64,000 bases of DNA, taken from positions 124,001 through 188,000 of the forward strand of contig NZ_MLBF01000004.1 in assembly GCF_001936615.1 (NCBI RefSeq). The letters are read 5' to 3'. The translations under genes were made by a program, and so were the position numbers. The notes below the pieces were generated by a model that did not search any database, was not told the DNA's origin, and was given only the letters and a program-made list of their open reading frames with translations. Positions 45,056-54,440 of this stretch are shown piece by piece (the stretch's first letter is position 1; every line of letters starts with the position of its first letter). This stretch comes from Desulfosporosinus metallidurans (GTDB lineage: Bacteria; Bacillota; Desulfitobacteriia; Desulfitobacteriales; Desulfitobacteriaceae).

Positions 45056-46239
45056 TTTGCAAACCCCTTTAGTTCACGGGCTCCATCCCCACTATCGCAA
45101 TGATAAAATGTCGGAGTCAGCCCAGTCTTGCCCCTATATCCTACAGTCACCTGAGTTTCGAAATCGTTAACAGCCTCTGTATGAACCAAACTCACGGTAC
45201 ATCCGCCAAAACCAGCTCCAGTCATTCTCGTCCCCAGGCATCCCTCGACCTGACGTGCCTCTTCGAAGAGTGTGTCTAATTCCGGACCTGTCACTTCAAA
45301 GAGATCCCGCAGAGACTCGTGGGATTGGATCATATACTGACCAAAATCCTGGATATTCCCTGCTTCTAAAGCAATAGTTGAAGCTAGAGTACGGTCGTTT
45401 TCATGGATCACATGGTCTAAACGTTTATAGACCTCTGGTGACGTTACATACTTCTGTACTTCTTGCCATTGATCGAGCGAAACATTACCCAAGCTAACAA
45501 CCCCAGAAAGGTGTTTCTGAATAATATGAACCCCTTCCTCGCACTCTTGCCTTCTTTGATTATACTTTGAGTCTGTCAAACTTCGCTGTTTATTGGAGTT
45601 GGTGATGACAAGTTGATAGTCTCCCAAGGCCAGCGGAACATAGCGATAATCCAAGGTGTCACATTTCAAGAGCACAGCGTTACCCGCCTGCCCCATCCCT
45701 GAAGCAAATTGATCCATAATCCCACAATTAACCCCGACAAATTGATTTTCGGCACGCTGAGCCAGCTTTGTCAGTTCAATTAAAGAATAATCGAGAGATT
45801 CCACGTGATTAAGAGCAGTTGCAGTTACCATTTCTAGAGAAGCGGAAGAAGACAACCCAGCCCCTTTGGGGATATTCCCATCATACAGAATATCGCAACC
45901 AGATAAGCGCGAACCCAAGCAATTAAATTCACTGAAGACACCTTTCGGATAATTTGCCCAGCCGTCAGCCTTCTGGTAAACAACCTTATCCGCGTCGATC
46001 TCTACCTTCCCAGCAAAACTTGTCGAAGCAAGACGAAACGTTCGATCCTTACGAGGATGAACAACCGCCCAGGTTCCATACGTTAACGCCGCAGGCAACA
46101 CATACCCTCCTGTGAAATCTGTGTGTTCACCAATTAAATTGACTCGGCCTGGGGCAAAGAACACTCTCAGTTCCTCTCCGCGATCCCCATAGCCAAAGAC
46201 TTTGGCAAATGTCTGTCTAAGTGTGTTTAGTCCAGGCAT
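45052..46239 (-). CDS. galK: Galactokinase
   Basis: GHMP kinase of 395 residues. The galactokinase signature GRVNLIGEHTDFTGGYVLP, the ATP loop PKGAGLSSSASLEM and the third motif RMTGAGFGGCTVSLV are all present, with the catalytic Asp in VNCGIMDQFASGMG. It phosphorylates galactose at C1. The gene overlaps galT by 13 bases and the M24 gene by four, so all three with the repressor are one minus-strand unit. No UDP-glucose 4-epimerase (galE) is in the window. Confidence 0.95.
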   Translation of the reverse strand: MPGLNTLRQTFAKVFGYGDRGEELRVFFAPGRVNLIGEHTDFTGGYVLPAALTYGTWAVVHPRKDRTFRLASTSFAGKVEIDADKVVYQKADGWANYPKGVFSEFNCLGSRLSGCDILYDGNIPKGAGLSSSASLEMVTATALNHVESLDYSLIELTKLAQRAENQFVGVNCGIMDQFASGMGQAGNAVLLKCDTLDYRYVPLALGDYQLVITNSNKQRSLTDSKYNQRRQECEEGVHIIQKHLSGVVSLGNVSLDQWQEVQKYVTSPEVYKRLDHVIHENDRTLASTIALEAGNIQDFGQYMIQSHESLRDLFEVTGPELDTLFEEARQVEGCLGTRMTGAGFGGCTVSLVHTEAVNDFETQVTVGYRGKTGLTPTFYHCDSGDGARELKGFAK

Positions 46240-47222
46240 TCTTTGATCCGCCCTTCTTTAGTGAGATAATCTTGAAACGCCTTGCGCAAATAGTCAGAGG
46301 TCTCTTCCACCGCTTGCGGGTTGGCCGGCGCCCAAGCACCCATTTCAGAAGAAGCATAGTATTTTAGTTTTCCTTCATCTCTCAGGGGAGTGTAAAATTC
46401 AATATGAAAGTGATAATAATCCTGCGCAGTCTGCCCATGAACTGGGCGTTGATGAATGACCATCATATAGGGAAACAACCTATGGAACAAAGTATCCATG
46501 GCACCCGTCATACATTTTAGCATGAGAGCCAAACTTCGTCTTTCCTCCTGAGTGAAATCACTTAAAGCTGTCTTATGGTTTTTACTAACGATAAATAACC
46601 CGTATGGGTAATCCGTAAAGAACGGTATATACGCTAAAAAATGCTCATTTTCATGAATTACACGCTTCTGAAACTCTAATTCTGCTTGATTCATGTCACA
46701 AATTAAACATGATCCGTGCGAGGTGTAATAAGTATGGCAATTCTCGAGTTCCGTGCGGATTTTTAATGGAATCCAAGAATAAGCATAAATCTGACCATGC
46801 GGATGAGGCATTGTCACGCCACACTCTTCCCCTCGATTCTCGAAAATCATAATATATTCATGGTTCGGCTCCTGACTCAGGGCCACAAACCGCTCCGTCC
46901 ACAAATCAACTAATTTTTCCAGATGCTCTACAGAAAGCTCTGGAAGTGTCGTGGTATGATTGGGGGAATAGAGGATTACCTCACATTTTCCATAGGCTTT
47001 CGCAGTTTTATATAAGGAAGACCCTACGGGATCCGCCTCGGGTGGATCAGACATCAGTGCCGGAAAATCGTTATCATATTTAAGAACATCATAATGTTCG
47101 GGAACCTTACCCGAACCCGGACAAAAAGGACATCCCTCCTTCGGCATATTCGGTCGATTTTGCCTGTGAGTAGCCACCATCGTCCAATCCCCTAACAACG
47201 GGTTATAACGCAATTCAGTCAT
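46227..47222 (-). CDS. galT: Galactose-1-phosphate uridylyltransferase
   Basis: A HIT-superfamily enzyme of 331 residues. The active-site motif is TMPHPHGQIYAYSWIP (HPH with the nucleophilic His), and zinc-site Cys pairs are visible at CPFCPG and CLICDM. It exchanges UMP between UDP-glucose and galactose-1-phosphate. It is first in the minus-strand galactose operon, with GGAGGG before its ATG and the promoter/operator at 47251-47286 just upstream. Confidence 0.94.
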   Translation of the reverse strand: MTELRYNPLLGDWTMVATHRQNRPNMPKEGCPFCPGSGKVPEHYDVLKYDNDFPALMSDPPEADPVGSSLYKTAKAYGKCEVILYSPNHTTTLPELSVEHLEKLVDLWTERFVALSQEPNHEYIMIFENRGEECGVTMPHPHGQIYAYSWIPLKIRTELENCHTYYTSHGSCLICDMNQAELEFQKRVIHENEHFLAYIPFFTDYPYGLFIVSKNHKTALSDFTQEERRSLALMLKCMTGAMDTLFHRLFPYMMVIHQRPVHGQTAQDYYHFHIEFYTPLRDEGKLKYYASSEMGAWAPANPQAVEETSDYLRKAFQDYLTKEGRIKECLD

Positions 47223-47250
47223 GGCCCTTCCCTCCTCTATCTTCTAATTC

Positions 47251-47286
47251 TATTATAATCTATTAAATTAAATTAATTAAGTAACT
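47251..47286 (-). promoter_or_regulatory. galT promoter and operator-like element
   Basis: On the minus strand a TATAAT box lies around 47251-47258. The adjoining plus-strand segment AAATTAAATTAATTAAG (47265-47281) matches the mglB operator-like segment AAATTAAATTTATTAAG at all but one position. Confidence 0.6.
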
Positions 47287-47311
47287 TTAAATATTTCTTG
47301 TCGAAATTTAA

Positions 47312-47494
47312 GGAAGCACAGGGACGGTTCTTCTGCTTCCGTCCCTGCGCTCCCCTGTGCCTTCTCCGTGAAACATTTCGTTTCACGGAAGCACGGGGAC
47401 GGTTCTTCTGCTTCCGTTCCCCGTGCTCCCCTGTGCCTTCTCCGTGAAACATTTTGTTTCACGAAGGAAGCACGAGAACCGTCCCCTTGCTTCC
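47312..47494. repeat. Tandem 75-bp duplication plus third REP
   Basis: REP copies at 47312-47340 and 47387-47415 each head a nearly identical unit of about 75 bp (47312-47386 and 47387-47462). Each unit ends in a GTGAAAC...GTTTCAC hairpin. A third REP in the opposite orientation at 47466-47494 abuts the cooS stop codon. The block fills the 272-bp galT-cooS gap. Confidence 0.88.
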
Positions 47495-49408
47495 CTAGCT
47501 CAGTCCTAGTCCTTTTCTCTTAAGCATAATATGAGCTTCGATACCATTAGCAACTTCCACAGGATCATCTCCAAGAGCGATTTTTCCTCCTGTCAATCCT
47601 TCCACGTCTTGGGTCAAGAGCTTCACCAGTTGAGGTGCACCCGTGACAAAGGGAGTCGGAGACAGATGTGTGTATGCTCCATACGCTACCGCAAAAACCC
47701 CATCAATCGTGGCTTTTTGCTCCATCCATTCGGGAGCAGTTACGGCAATCGGTAATTGAGGGATATCCACATCCAGATGATCCGCTAGCGCCGTTACAAG
47801 CATGGAGATCCTGCCCGTATCCGTACACGTGCCAAAACTTAAGACAGGTGGAATTTTCAAGGCACCGCATACTTCAGCCAAACCTTTGCCAGCCATATTA
47901 ATGGCCTCTAGATTACAAAGGCCCGCCACTTCCAAAGCATGGTTGCCACAGCCACCAGCCACGACCAAGATGTCCTTTTTGATCAGTTCCTTCGTCAGGT
48001 TCACCGTGTTCCAGTCCTGCGGCCCATTTCTTAAGGTGGAACAGTTCGCTAAAGCAACTACCCCTTTAATCTTGCCGGCTGCTATAACATCAACGAGTGG
48101 ATCCAGCTTATTGCCTAGTACCCCCAGAACGGCTTCTGTCGAAAAACCCGCGATCGCCTTCTGGGTGATTCTAGGAACTTGCGAAGTAATCTTTCCATGC
48201 CGCTTTTTGAAGTTTTCAATGCCCAAATTGATCAGTTGATCCACCATTCCTTCAACTTCACCGGGATGATAGGCCATTTTATGCTGGAGTCCCGGAACTC
48301 CGATAATCGTGCTGACACTCACCAGGGTAATTTGATACTTTTCCGCATACATGTCAATAGCGGGAGGAGAACAATTCTCTTCCATGGCCATGACGTCCAC
48401 TGTACCTGTCGCTAGTAGGGGCTCAATCGCCAGCCAATTTCCCATTAGGCCAACAAAAACATCGTCCACTTCAAATCTCTGGAGTAACTCTTGCCCCGTT
48501 TCAATGGAACCGACGATTCTAAGTCCTTTTGCTCCAGCCGCTTTGGCCCTAGCCTGAATCTCAGGCATTCTAGCCTTTTCAATGGCTGCAGCGCCAGCCC
48601 AAGGTTGGTGCCCGTTGAACACGATATTAATATAATCAGGATCCATAATCCCTAGATCGACATTGACTTCGTGAGGCTGAGGCGTGCCAAACAAAATATC
48701 TTGGACCATTTCCAGCCCAATCTGAGCGTTATAGATCGTGGCCAACCCCAAACGCAAGGCCTTAAGTGCTAAAGAAACATAATCTCCATCAACATTGGTC
48801 AAACAACTCGCCACGGAATTCTGTTCTTCATGAACCACGCCAGCCGGATAGATATGTAAGTCCTTCCAGACCTTTTTCCGTTTCTTCGGAGCAAAGGCTT
48901 CGACCATGAGATTCGGCTCTTCCGTTCCAATATTCATTTGATCATTGAGAAGATCCGCCAATTGAATGGCCATCTGGTTAACATCCTGATTTTCCTTGAT
49001 TCCAAGCATTTCACACATCCATTTGAGCTTGTTGAGATCGGTAATTTTAAAGGGAGTCTTTCCTTCTCCAGTCGCCCGCAACGTTCTGAAAGCCTCATAG
49101 GCATGATGGCTATAAGTTCCTGCTCCCATAATATTTTGCAAAAGCAATTTCCTCATAGCCATTGCATCTGGCCCGATTCCGCAGACCCCTTTATCCTGAC
49201 CACTCTTCTCACTAATCCGGCAGGGCCCCTGGGAACACTGTTGACAGCTTAAACCTTGTAAGCAAAATTTACAGCGAATCTTTTCCTGTTGCGTCCATCG
49301 ATCAAAGACATTGGACATCCCGTCTTCTCGAATTCGGATTAACATCTCTTCCACGGAATCATGATAGCTTACCCGACCTTCTGTCTTCTCCAGTATAGTT
49401 TCCGACAT
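47495..49408 (-). CDS. cooS: Anaerobic CO-dehydrogenase (CooS) homologue with altered metal sites
   Basis: A 637-residue prismane-fold protein. The B-cluster ligands are Cys55, Cys58, Cys63 and Cys76, and the D-cluster pair is Cys46/Cys49 (RCKFC, CX2C instead of the usual CX7C). For the C-cluster, His267 (NGHQP), Cys346 (EENCSPP) and the later Cys in ALANCS, AGGCGNH and FGTCTD are present, as is the Lys in EQKAT. The usual C-C-T-G is replaced by SIETG, putting Glu303 where a ligand Cys belongs. Hybrid-cluster protein has a Glu at the equivalent place. No cooC, cooF or acs gene is adjacent. It may be a divergent CODH or a non-CO enzyme with a hybrid-type cluster. TAG touches a REP. Confidence 0.88.
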   Translation of the reverse strand: MSETILEKTEGRVSYHDSVEEMLIRIREDGMSNVFDRWTQQEKIRCKFCLQGLSCQQCSQGPCRISEKSGQDKGVCGIGPDAMAMRKLLLQNIMGAGTYSHHAYEAFRTLRATGEGKTPFKITDLNKLKWMCEMLGIKENQDVNQMAIQLADLLNDQMNIGTEEPNLMVEAFAPKKRKKVWKDLHIYPAGVVHEEQNSVASCLTNVDGDYVSLALKALRLGLATIYNAQIGLEMVQDILFGTPQPHEVNVDLGIMDPDYINIVFNGHQPWAGAAAIEKARMPEIQARAKAAGAKGLRIVGSIETGQELLQRFEVDDVFVGLMGNWLAIEPLLATGTVDVMAMEENCSPPAIDMYAEKYQITLVSVSTIIGVPGLQHKMAYHPGEVEGMVDQLINLGIENFKKRHGKITSQVPRITQKAIAGFSTEAVLGVLGNKLDPLVDVIAAGKIKGVVALANCSTLRNGPQDWNTVNLTKELIKKDILVVAGGCGNHALEVAGLCNLEAINMAGKGLAEVCGALKIPPVLSFGTCTDTGRISMLVTALADHLDVDIPQLPIAVTAPEWMEQKATIDGVFAVAYGAYTHLSPTPFVTGAPQLVKLLTQDVEGLTGGKIALGDDPVEVANGIEAHIMLKRKGLGLS

Positions 49409-49509
49409 AACCTATCCCCCTTTTGTTGTTACTATAGAAAGTTTGCTCCTCAACACAGGGAAATATGTACATGCTAAAGTGTATGCGCGGTGCTACAGCC
49501 CAAAAAAAG

Positions 49510-49543
49510 AGGATTATACACCTACGAAGTGGTGAATAATCCT
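49510..49543 (-). terminator. Terminator after the lipoprotein gene
   Basis: AGGATTATACACC pairs with GGTGAATAATCCT (one mismatch) around an 8-nt loop and is followed on the minus strand by CTTTTTTT. Confidence 0.75.
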
Positions 49544-49608
49544 TGAATTTTTATGGAATTGTTGAAGAAAACGGGGTTGTAATATACCGGAAGAAAACTT
49601 CAAACTAT

Positions 49609-50160
49609 TTACTGTTGAGGAGTCGACACTGTAAGAACGGCTACGGTTTTCCCACTTGACTTGAGGGGAACATAGACCTTCAGATACCCGCTGCTGAGCG
49701 TACTGGTGGTCGACCCACTTTTCATAACTTCGCCCACTGTGGTCGGAGTGGGATAACCTTTTAAGACTCTTTCCGTGCCTTGTTTTACGCTGGAAGAAAT
49801 CCTCTCTTCACCGACGAAAATGGATACCCCCATGGTGCCAGGAAACAGCTTTTCAATGTCATCCACTATCTTATAATTACCATTCTCAGTGTAGGAACCC
49901 TTACTTAACGTGGTTCCCGCAACTTTCCAGTCACCAGGATAACTTTTATTGAGCAAATCGTTTATTTTAGTTTCAACAGCAGCTTGGCTTTCTTTGTTCC
50001 CCGGTTGAGCCAACGTTTCAGTGGGGTGGCCTTCCGGCAGTTGGGATGTCCCTGTTGAGGGCTGAGTTGTTTTTGGCACCTCAGATTTCTTTGCACAACC
50101 AGCAAGAGAGACCATCAAAACCATGATAGTTACTGCAATTAACCATTTCTTCTTAGCCAT
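49609..50160 (-). CDS. Lipoprotein with a single-Cache-like domain
   Basis: A 183-residue exported lipoprotein: a Lys-rich start, hydrophobic helix and lipobox VSLAGC at residues 17-22, then a Ser/Thr/Pro-rich linker. The C-terminal 110 residues (GTMGVSIFVGEERISSSVKQG and YLKVYVPLKSSGKTVAVLTV) look like the single-Cache sensor fold found in chemoreceptors, here without any signalling domain. A ligand-binding or kinase-accessory role is possible, since a PocR histidine kinase is divergently encoded next to it. No named family was recognised with certainty. Confidence 0.65.
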   Translation of the reverse strand: MAKKKWLIAVTIMVLMVSLAGCAKKSEVPKTTQPSTGTSQLPEGHPTETLAQPGNKESQAAVETKINDLLNKSYPGDWKVAGTTLSKGSYTENGNYKIVDDIEKLFPGTMGVSIFVGEERISSSVKQGTERVLKGYPTPTTVGEVMKSGSTTSTLSSGYLKVYVPLKSSGKTVAVLTVSTPQQ

Positions 50161-50359
50161 ATTTCCTCCTTAAATCCGTGAAATTGGGTACGTTAGCATT
50201 CATATTATACTGCGTTCACAAATGATTGTCGAACCTGCCCTTCCCCCCTTAAAATATCCATTTAATCTTAAATATATTTGACTAGCGAAAAGCAACTTGT
50301 TAAGTCTATAATCAAGGAAGGCGATCGGAGAGTTTAGACATAGTGCAGGAGAGGATTGT

Positions 50360-51580
50360 ATGGATCATAAACCAAAGAGCCTATTTCAACTCATTGAAAA
50401 AGACAAGCTGGTTCGAATTATTGAAACCTTTACTAAGGCCACTGACATTACCATTGATATTAATGATGCCATGGGTTTTCCTGTAGTTCAGCATGATTAC
50501 TTTTATGGATTTTGCCGCAGCATCCGCTCCACAGAGGCCGGTCTAAAGCGCTGTATCGATTCCAATGCGCAACTAGGTTTCAAGACCATAGAGCAGGGCA
50601 ACTCATGTACAGGCAAGTGCCATGCTGGTGTTATGCTAATGTCCGTACCCATTATGGTGGATGCTCAGTTCTATGGCTCCATCACCTGCGGTCAGATGCA
50701 CCTCGAAAAACCGGAAACTCAAGGGATTGAAAATATGCTTCAGACTACTGCTGACTTGGGCCTTGATCCCGAACATCTGACCCAAACGTTTCGGGAAATC
50801 CAGGTTATAAGCATGGACAAATGCCAAGCTGCAGGTGGACTTATTCAATTTGTGGTTAGTTATATAGTCGAACTGATTTATCGGGCTAAGATGCAAGAAG
50901 AGTTAAGCAGAGAGAAGCTAAAAGCTGCTGAGGATGCACGTATTATCGTAGAGCTTGAGCACACGTTACATAAGGCAGAGTTAAAAACCCTACAAGCTCA
51001 AATTAAACCCCACTTTTTATTCAATACTCTTAACACTATCATCAGTTTGGTCACTCTTTCTGAAAATAAAAAAGGATTGAATACACTTTTCGCCCTATCC
51101 AATTTACTAAGGCATAATTTAGATCAACCAGAAGGACTGGTTTCCTTGCTGGAAGAACTTCATTATGTTGAAAGCTATCTTTTAATTCAAAAAAACAGGT
51201 TTGGAAATCGACTGGAACTATTTATAGAGATTCCAGAAGACCTTCAAACAATACAGATCCCTTTTTTAAGTTTGCAGCCCTTGGTGGAAAATGCCTGTAT
51301 CCACGGACTGGAACCCAAAGAAGGTATTGGTCACCTCTGGATAATGGGTGAAAAAGTAGGCAACAAAGTGGAAATCTCAGTAATAGATGATGGGGTGGGC
51401 ATGCCCCAGCATTATGCCACTATCGATTTGAACCGGGATCAACCTATTATAGCGGGGATTGGTCTGCGTAATGTTCATAAGCGCCTGCAACTGCAATTTG
51501 GTAAGGAATTCGGGGTCAAGCTGATGCCCGAACAAGGACTTACTACAGTTAGTTTATTAATACCCCTACCGGGAGTGTAG
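50360..51580 (+). CDS. Soluble histidine kinase with PocR sensor domain
   Basis: A 406-residue LytS/YpdA-type kinase without membrane helices. Residues about 10-175 form a PocR-like ligand/metal domain with Cys residues in GFCRSIR, KRCIDS and NSCTGKCHAGV. A coiled linker follows, then the phosphoacceptor QIKPHFLFNTLN. The ATPase domain has LVENACIHGLEP, DDGVGMP and GIGLRNVHKRLQL. PocR domains are thought to sense small hydrocarbon-derived or glycol-type molecules. Its likely partner is the AraC-type response regulator at 53057, with ald in between on the other strand. Confidence 0.85.
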   Translation: MDHKPKSLFQLIEKDKLVRIIETFTKATDITIDINDAMGFPVVQHDYFYGFCRSIRSTEAGLKRCIDSNAQLGFKTIEQGNSCTGKCHAGVMLMSVPIMVDAQFYGSITCGQMHLEKPETQGIENMLQTTADLGLDPEHLTQTFREIQVISMDKCQAAGGLIQFVVSYIVELIYRAKMQEELSREKLKAAEDARIIVELEHTLHKAELKTLQAQIKPHFLFNTLNTIISLVTLSENKKGLNTLFALSNLLRHNLDQPEGLVSLLEELHYVESYLLIQKNRFGNRLELFIEIPEDLQTIQIPFLSLQPLVENACIHGLEPKEGIGHLWIMGEKVGNKVEISVIDDGVGMPQHYATIDLNRDQPIIAGIGLRNVHKRLQLQFGKEFGVKLMPEQGLTTVSLLIPLPGV

Positions 51581-51630
51581 AGTGGACGTCTTAGTGGTGG
51601 TTTGTCATTGGGTAAACTACGCAAGAAACA

Positions 51631-51661
51631 GAAAGGACAAGCGTTTGGAGCCTGTCCTTTC
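51631..51661. terminator. Stem-loop between convergent kinase and ald genes
   Basis: GAAAGGACA and TGTCCTTTC pair around a 13-nt loop, flanked by A-rich and T-containing sequence. Confidence 0.6.
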
Positions 51662-51709
51662 CTATTTGAGTAAATTTAATTACTAGAACATTCGTTTACC
51701 TTAATCCAC

Positions 51710-52843
51710 TTAAAAACTGGAGGGAACTTCAATAACTTCACCTAACGGAGTGTACTCCTGATTGAGAGCTTCTGCAACTGCTTTATAGGTGAGTTTACCG
51801 TGAATTACGTTTACACCGCGGGCCACCGCAAGGTCGGTTCTGATTGCTTCAGCATAGCCCAAGTTAGCGAGCTTAAGCGCATATGGCAAAGTAGCATTGG
51901 TCAGAGCGAAGGTCGAAGTACGGGCTACAGCTCCAGGCATATTGGCCACACTATAGTGTATGACTCCGAACTTCTCATAGGTTGGTTCTGCATGAGTGGT
52001 CACATGATCAATCGTTTCCACGCTGCCTCCTTGGTCAATGGCAACGTCAACGATAACTGAGCCCCGTTTCATAGTTTTAACCATTTCCTCGGTAACAAGC
52101 TTGGGAGCTTTCGCACCAGTGATCAAAACTGCTCCTACCAGCAAATCGGCTTCCGCTACAGCCTGGGCAATATTATAACTGTTGGACATCAACGTTTTGA
52201 TCCGTGTACCAAAGATATCATCCAGATAGCGGAGACGTGCATTGCTTACATCTAGAATAGTAACATCCGCTCCCATACCCATTGCCATTTTAGCTGCGTT
52301 GATACCAACGATACCTCCACCGACAATAGTAACTTTAGCAGGGGTAACCCCAGGAACCCCACCTAAGAGAATGCCTCTTCCGCCATGGGGCTTTTCCAAG
52401 AACTGAGCACCTATTTGAATTGACATACGACCAGCCACTTCACTCATGGGTATGAGTAGAGGCAGGCTAGCATCAGCAGGCTGGACAGTTTCGTAAGCAA
52501 TCCCAACGACATTTTTCTTTAGTAAGGCTGCGGTCAATGCGGGCTCAGGAGCTAGGTGAAGATAGGTGAACAAAAGTTGCCCGTCTTTGAACAGCTCATA
52601 TTCTGAAGGTAGAGGCTCTTTAACTTTCATTATCATTTCCGCACTAGCAAAAACTTCTACCGGAGTAGCCAAGATTTTGGCACCGGCGGTAATGTATTCC
52701 TCATCACTGATTCCACTGCCAACACCAGCGTTATTTTCAATGACAACTTGGTGACCGGCTTTGCAAAATGACACTACGCCTGCAGGAGTGAGCGCAACAC
52801 GGTTTTCATTGTTCTTAATTTCTTTCGGTACTCCAATAATCAT
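51710..52843 (-). CDS. ald: Alanine dehydrogenase
   Basis: NAD-dependent enzyme of 377 residues that interconverts alanine and pyruvate plus ammonia. [23 protein letters not shown], the NAD loop [25 protein letters not shown] and [21 protein letters not shown] are diagnostic. The ATG at 52843 follows AAAGGAG; the longer frame upstream adds 16 unrelated residues. The gene lies between the PocR kinase and its presumed AraC-type regulator and is divergent from the latter, so it may be a target of that pair. Confidence 0.95.
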   Translation of the reverse strand: MIIGVPKEIKNNENRVALTPAGVVSFCKAGHQVVIENNAGVGSGISDEEYITAGAKILATPVEVFASAEMIMKVKEPLPSEYELFKDGQLLFTYLHLAPEPALTAALLKKNVVGIAYETVQPADASLPLLIPMSEVAGRMSIQIGAQFLEKPHGGRGILLGGVPGVTPAKVTIVGGGIVGINAAKMAMGMGADVTILDVSNARLRYLDDIFGTRIKTLMSNSYNIAQAVAEADLLVGAVLITGAKAPKLVTEEMVKTMKRGSVIVDVAIDQGGSVETIDHVTTHAEPTYEKFGVIHYSVANMPGAVARTSTFALTNATLPYALKLANLGYAEAIRTDLAVARGVNVIHGKLTYKAVAEALNQEYTPLGEVIEVPSSF

Positions 52844-53056
52844 TTTAATGATTCTCCTTTCAATTGGGAGCTGTTTTAATAACATTATCATCTCACAATT
52901 TTGCCCTAAAACCAGATAAAACGATGTGCAATAATTACAGAATATTGTCAGAAGTATAAATAGCTTAGCAAAATTTTTACCTTTAGTATAAAGATTTTAT
53001 AGTATAATTAACATAAACTCATATCCTAACGAGCAAATCTTGAGGATGGTAAAACG

Positions 53057-54127
53057 ATGTATAACGTATTACTAGTTGATGACGAGGAATTAGAGCGCAA
53101 GATTTTATGCTTTACCTTACAAAATTCCGGCCTGCCTATCACAATATTAGGGGAAGCTGCCAGCGGACGGGAGGCCTTAGAGAAAGTTCATCACACACGC
53201 CCTGATTTAATTATTATGGATATCAAAATGCCCGGCATTGACGGAATAGAAGCAACTCGGCAAATTAAGGCACTTTACCCTACCACAGAAGTCATTATTT
53301 TAACCGCCTATGGTAAGTTTTCCTATTCTCAGCAGGCTATTAAGGCCCAAGCCACTGATTATTTACTCAAACCGATTCAACCCCAACAACTAATCGAGGC
53401 AGTTAAACTGGCTTTGGACAGACTTACCCTTAAAAAATTTCAACCCTGCCCTGCCATAGATTTGACAGAACTTCAGGAGCAAGTTAAAACAGGAAATTTC
53501 AAGGAGGGCAAGCGACAATTAACGTTATCCCTTGAACTTCTTGAACTTCGCGCTACTTCAGAACACATTCCACTAACTGCTCTTCTAAATTCTTTTGCCT
53601 TACGACTAATGGTAATTGTAATACAAATTGCCCTATCTGCGGGTGCTGATCCCGCCGAGGTAACTTCTATAGAAAATGACCTAGCCCAGGATTTATCCCA
53701 TATATCATCTCTGGAAGGCGTAAAGATATGGGGAGAGAATATGTTGGAAAAATGTATCAATTTATTGGGTTCAAATCAGCAATTTAATCAAGGCCAGGCC
53801 TTGGTACGTAAAGCCATGGACTATATCGAATCGAACTATGCCAATACTCTCACTCTTAATTTGGTGGCAACTTATGTCCACCTCAGCCCTGCTTATCTTA
53901 GCCGGATATTTAGTGAGAAAATGGGTGTCGGTTTTACAGAATATCTGGCCCAAGTACGGCTCAAAAAGGCCAAACAACGACTGCGCATGTCAACTGAAAC
54001 AATTGACCAAATTGCCGCTGCCACTGGTTTTAATTCAAGTAGCTATTTTTCCGCCATCTTCAAAAAGCATGAAGGTATCACCCCTTCGGAATACCGGACA
54101 AATCATCATTTAAAAAGTGTTTATTAA
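53057..54127 (+). CDS. Response regulator with AraC-type DNA-binding domain
   Basis: A 356-residue YesN-like regulator. The receiver domain has LLVDDEELERK, the phosphorylatable Asp in LIIMDIKMPGIDG and the Lys in YLLKPIQP. A variable middle section of about 110 residues is helical. The C-terminal double HTH is AraC-type (YVHLSPAYLSRIFSEKMGVGFTEYLAQVRLKKAK and IAAATGFNSSSYFSAIFKKHEGITPSEYR). It is the logical partner of the LytS-type kinase at 50360, a combination common in Firmicutes. A terminator follows at 54156-54180. Confidence 0.9.
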   Translation: MYNVLLVDDEELERKILCFTLQNSGLPITILGEAASGREALEKVHHTRPDLIIMDIKMPGIDGIEATRQIKALYPTTEVIILTAYGKFSYSQQAIKAQATDYLLKPIQPQQLIEAVKLALDRLTLKKFQPCPAIDLTELQEQVKTGNFKEGKRQLTLSLELLELRATSEHIPLTALLNSFALRLMVIVIQIALSAGADPAEVTSIENDLAQDLSHISSLEGVKIWGENMLEKCINLLGSNQQFNQGQALVRKAMDYIESNYANTLTLNLVATYVHLSPAYLSRIFSEKMGVGFTEYLAQVRLKKAKQRLRMSTETIDQIAAATGFNSSSYFSAIFKKHEGITPSEYRTNHHLKSVY

Positions 54128-54155
54128 AAGTCACTTAAAAAACTTCATAAACCAA

Positions 54156-54180
54156 AAAAGCACCCCCGTTGGGTGCTTTT
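54156..54180 (+). terminator. Terminator after the AraC-type regulator
   Basis: AAAAGCACCC and GGGTGCTTTT pair around a CCGTT loop, preceded by A's and followed by AAT. Confidence 0.85.
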
Positions 54181-54194
54181 AATATTGAATTCTT

Positions 54195-54333
54195 ATTAAA
54201 ATGTTTCCATGATTTCAGCTTTCGCGGGCAGTCCTTTTTCCACATGATTGTCATACGGCGTAATCGCAAACTGAAAATAATACGGATAACCCATCGCGTC
54301 AATCTTTTCAAAATACATCCGCAAAATTCCTAT
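54195..54333 (-). pseudogene. Remnant of a DUF1848-like gene
   Basis: On the minus strand this stretch reads MYFEKIDAMGYPYYFQFAI followed by TPYDNHVEKGLPAKAEI and a stop. That matches the segment FWTKNP...LDAMGYPYYFQFTLTPYG...LPS of DUF1848 proteins. Nothing upstream or downstream continues the domain, so only about 45 codons of an original protein of roughly 300 residues remain. The rest of the 313-bp gap 54128-54440 holds the terminator and no other gene. Confidence 0.5.
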
Positions 54334-54440
54334 TTAAAGTGCAGGTGAATGTCTAACAATTTACTTTTGGGACTGCCCCTTTTTCTGATTTAAGCGATTT
54401 TCCGATTTGTACGCCACAGACTTTATTTATACGGAGATTT

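Noticed and set aside
47277..47462. Short minus-strand open frame with repeated GTEAEEPS segments
   Set aside because: It is only the translation of the tandem REP units; similar frames appear wherever REPs lie.
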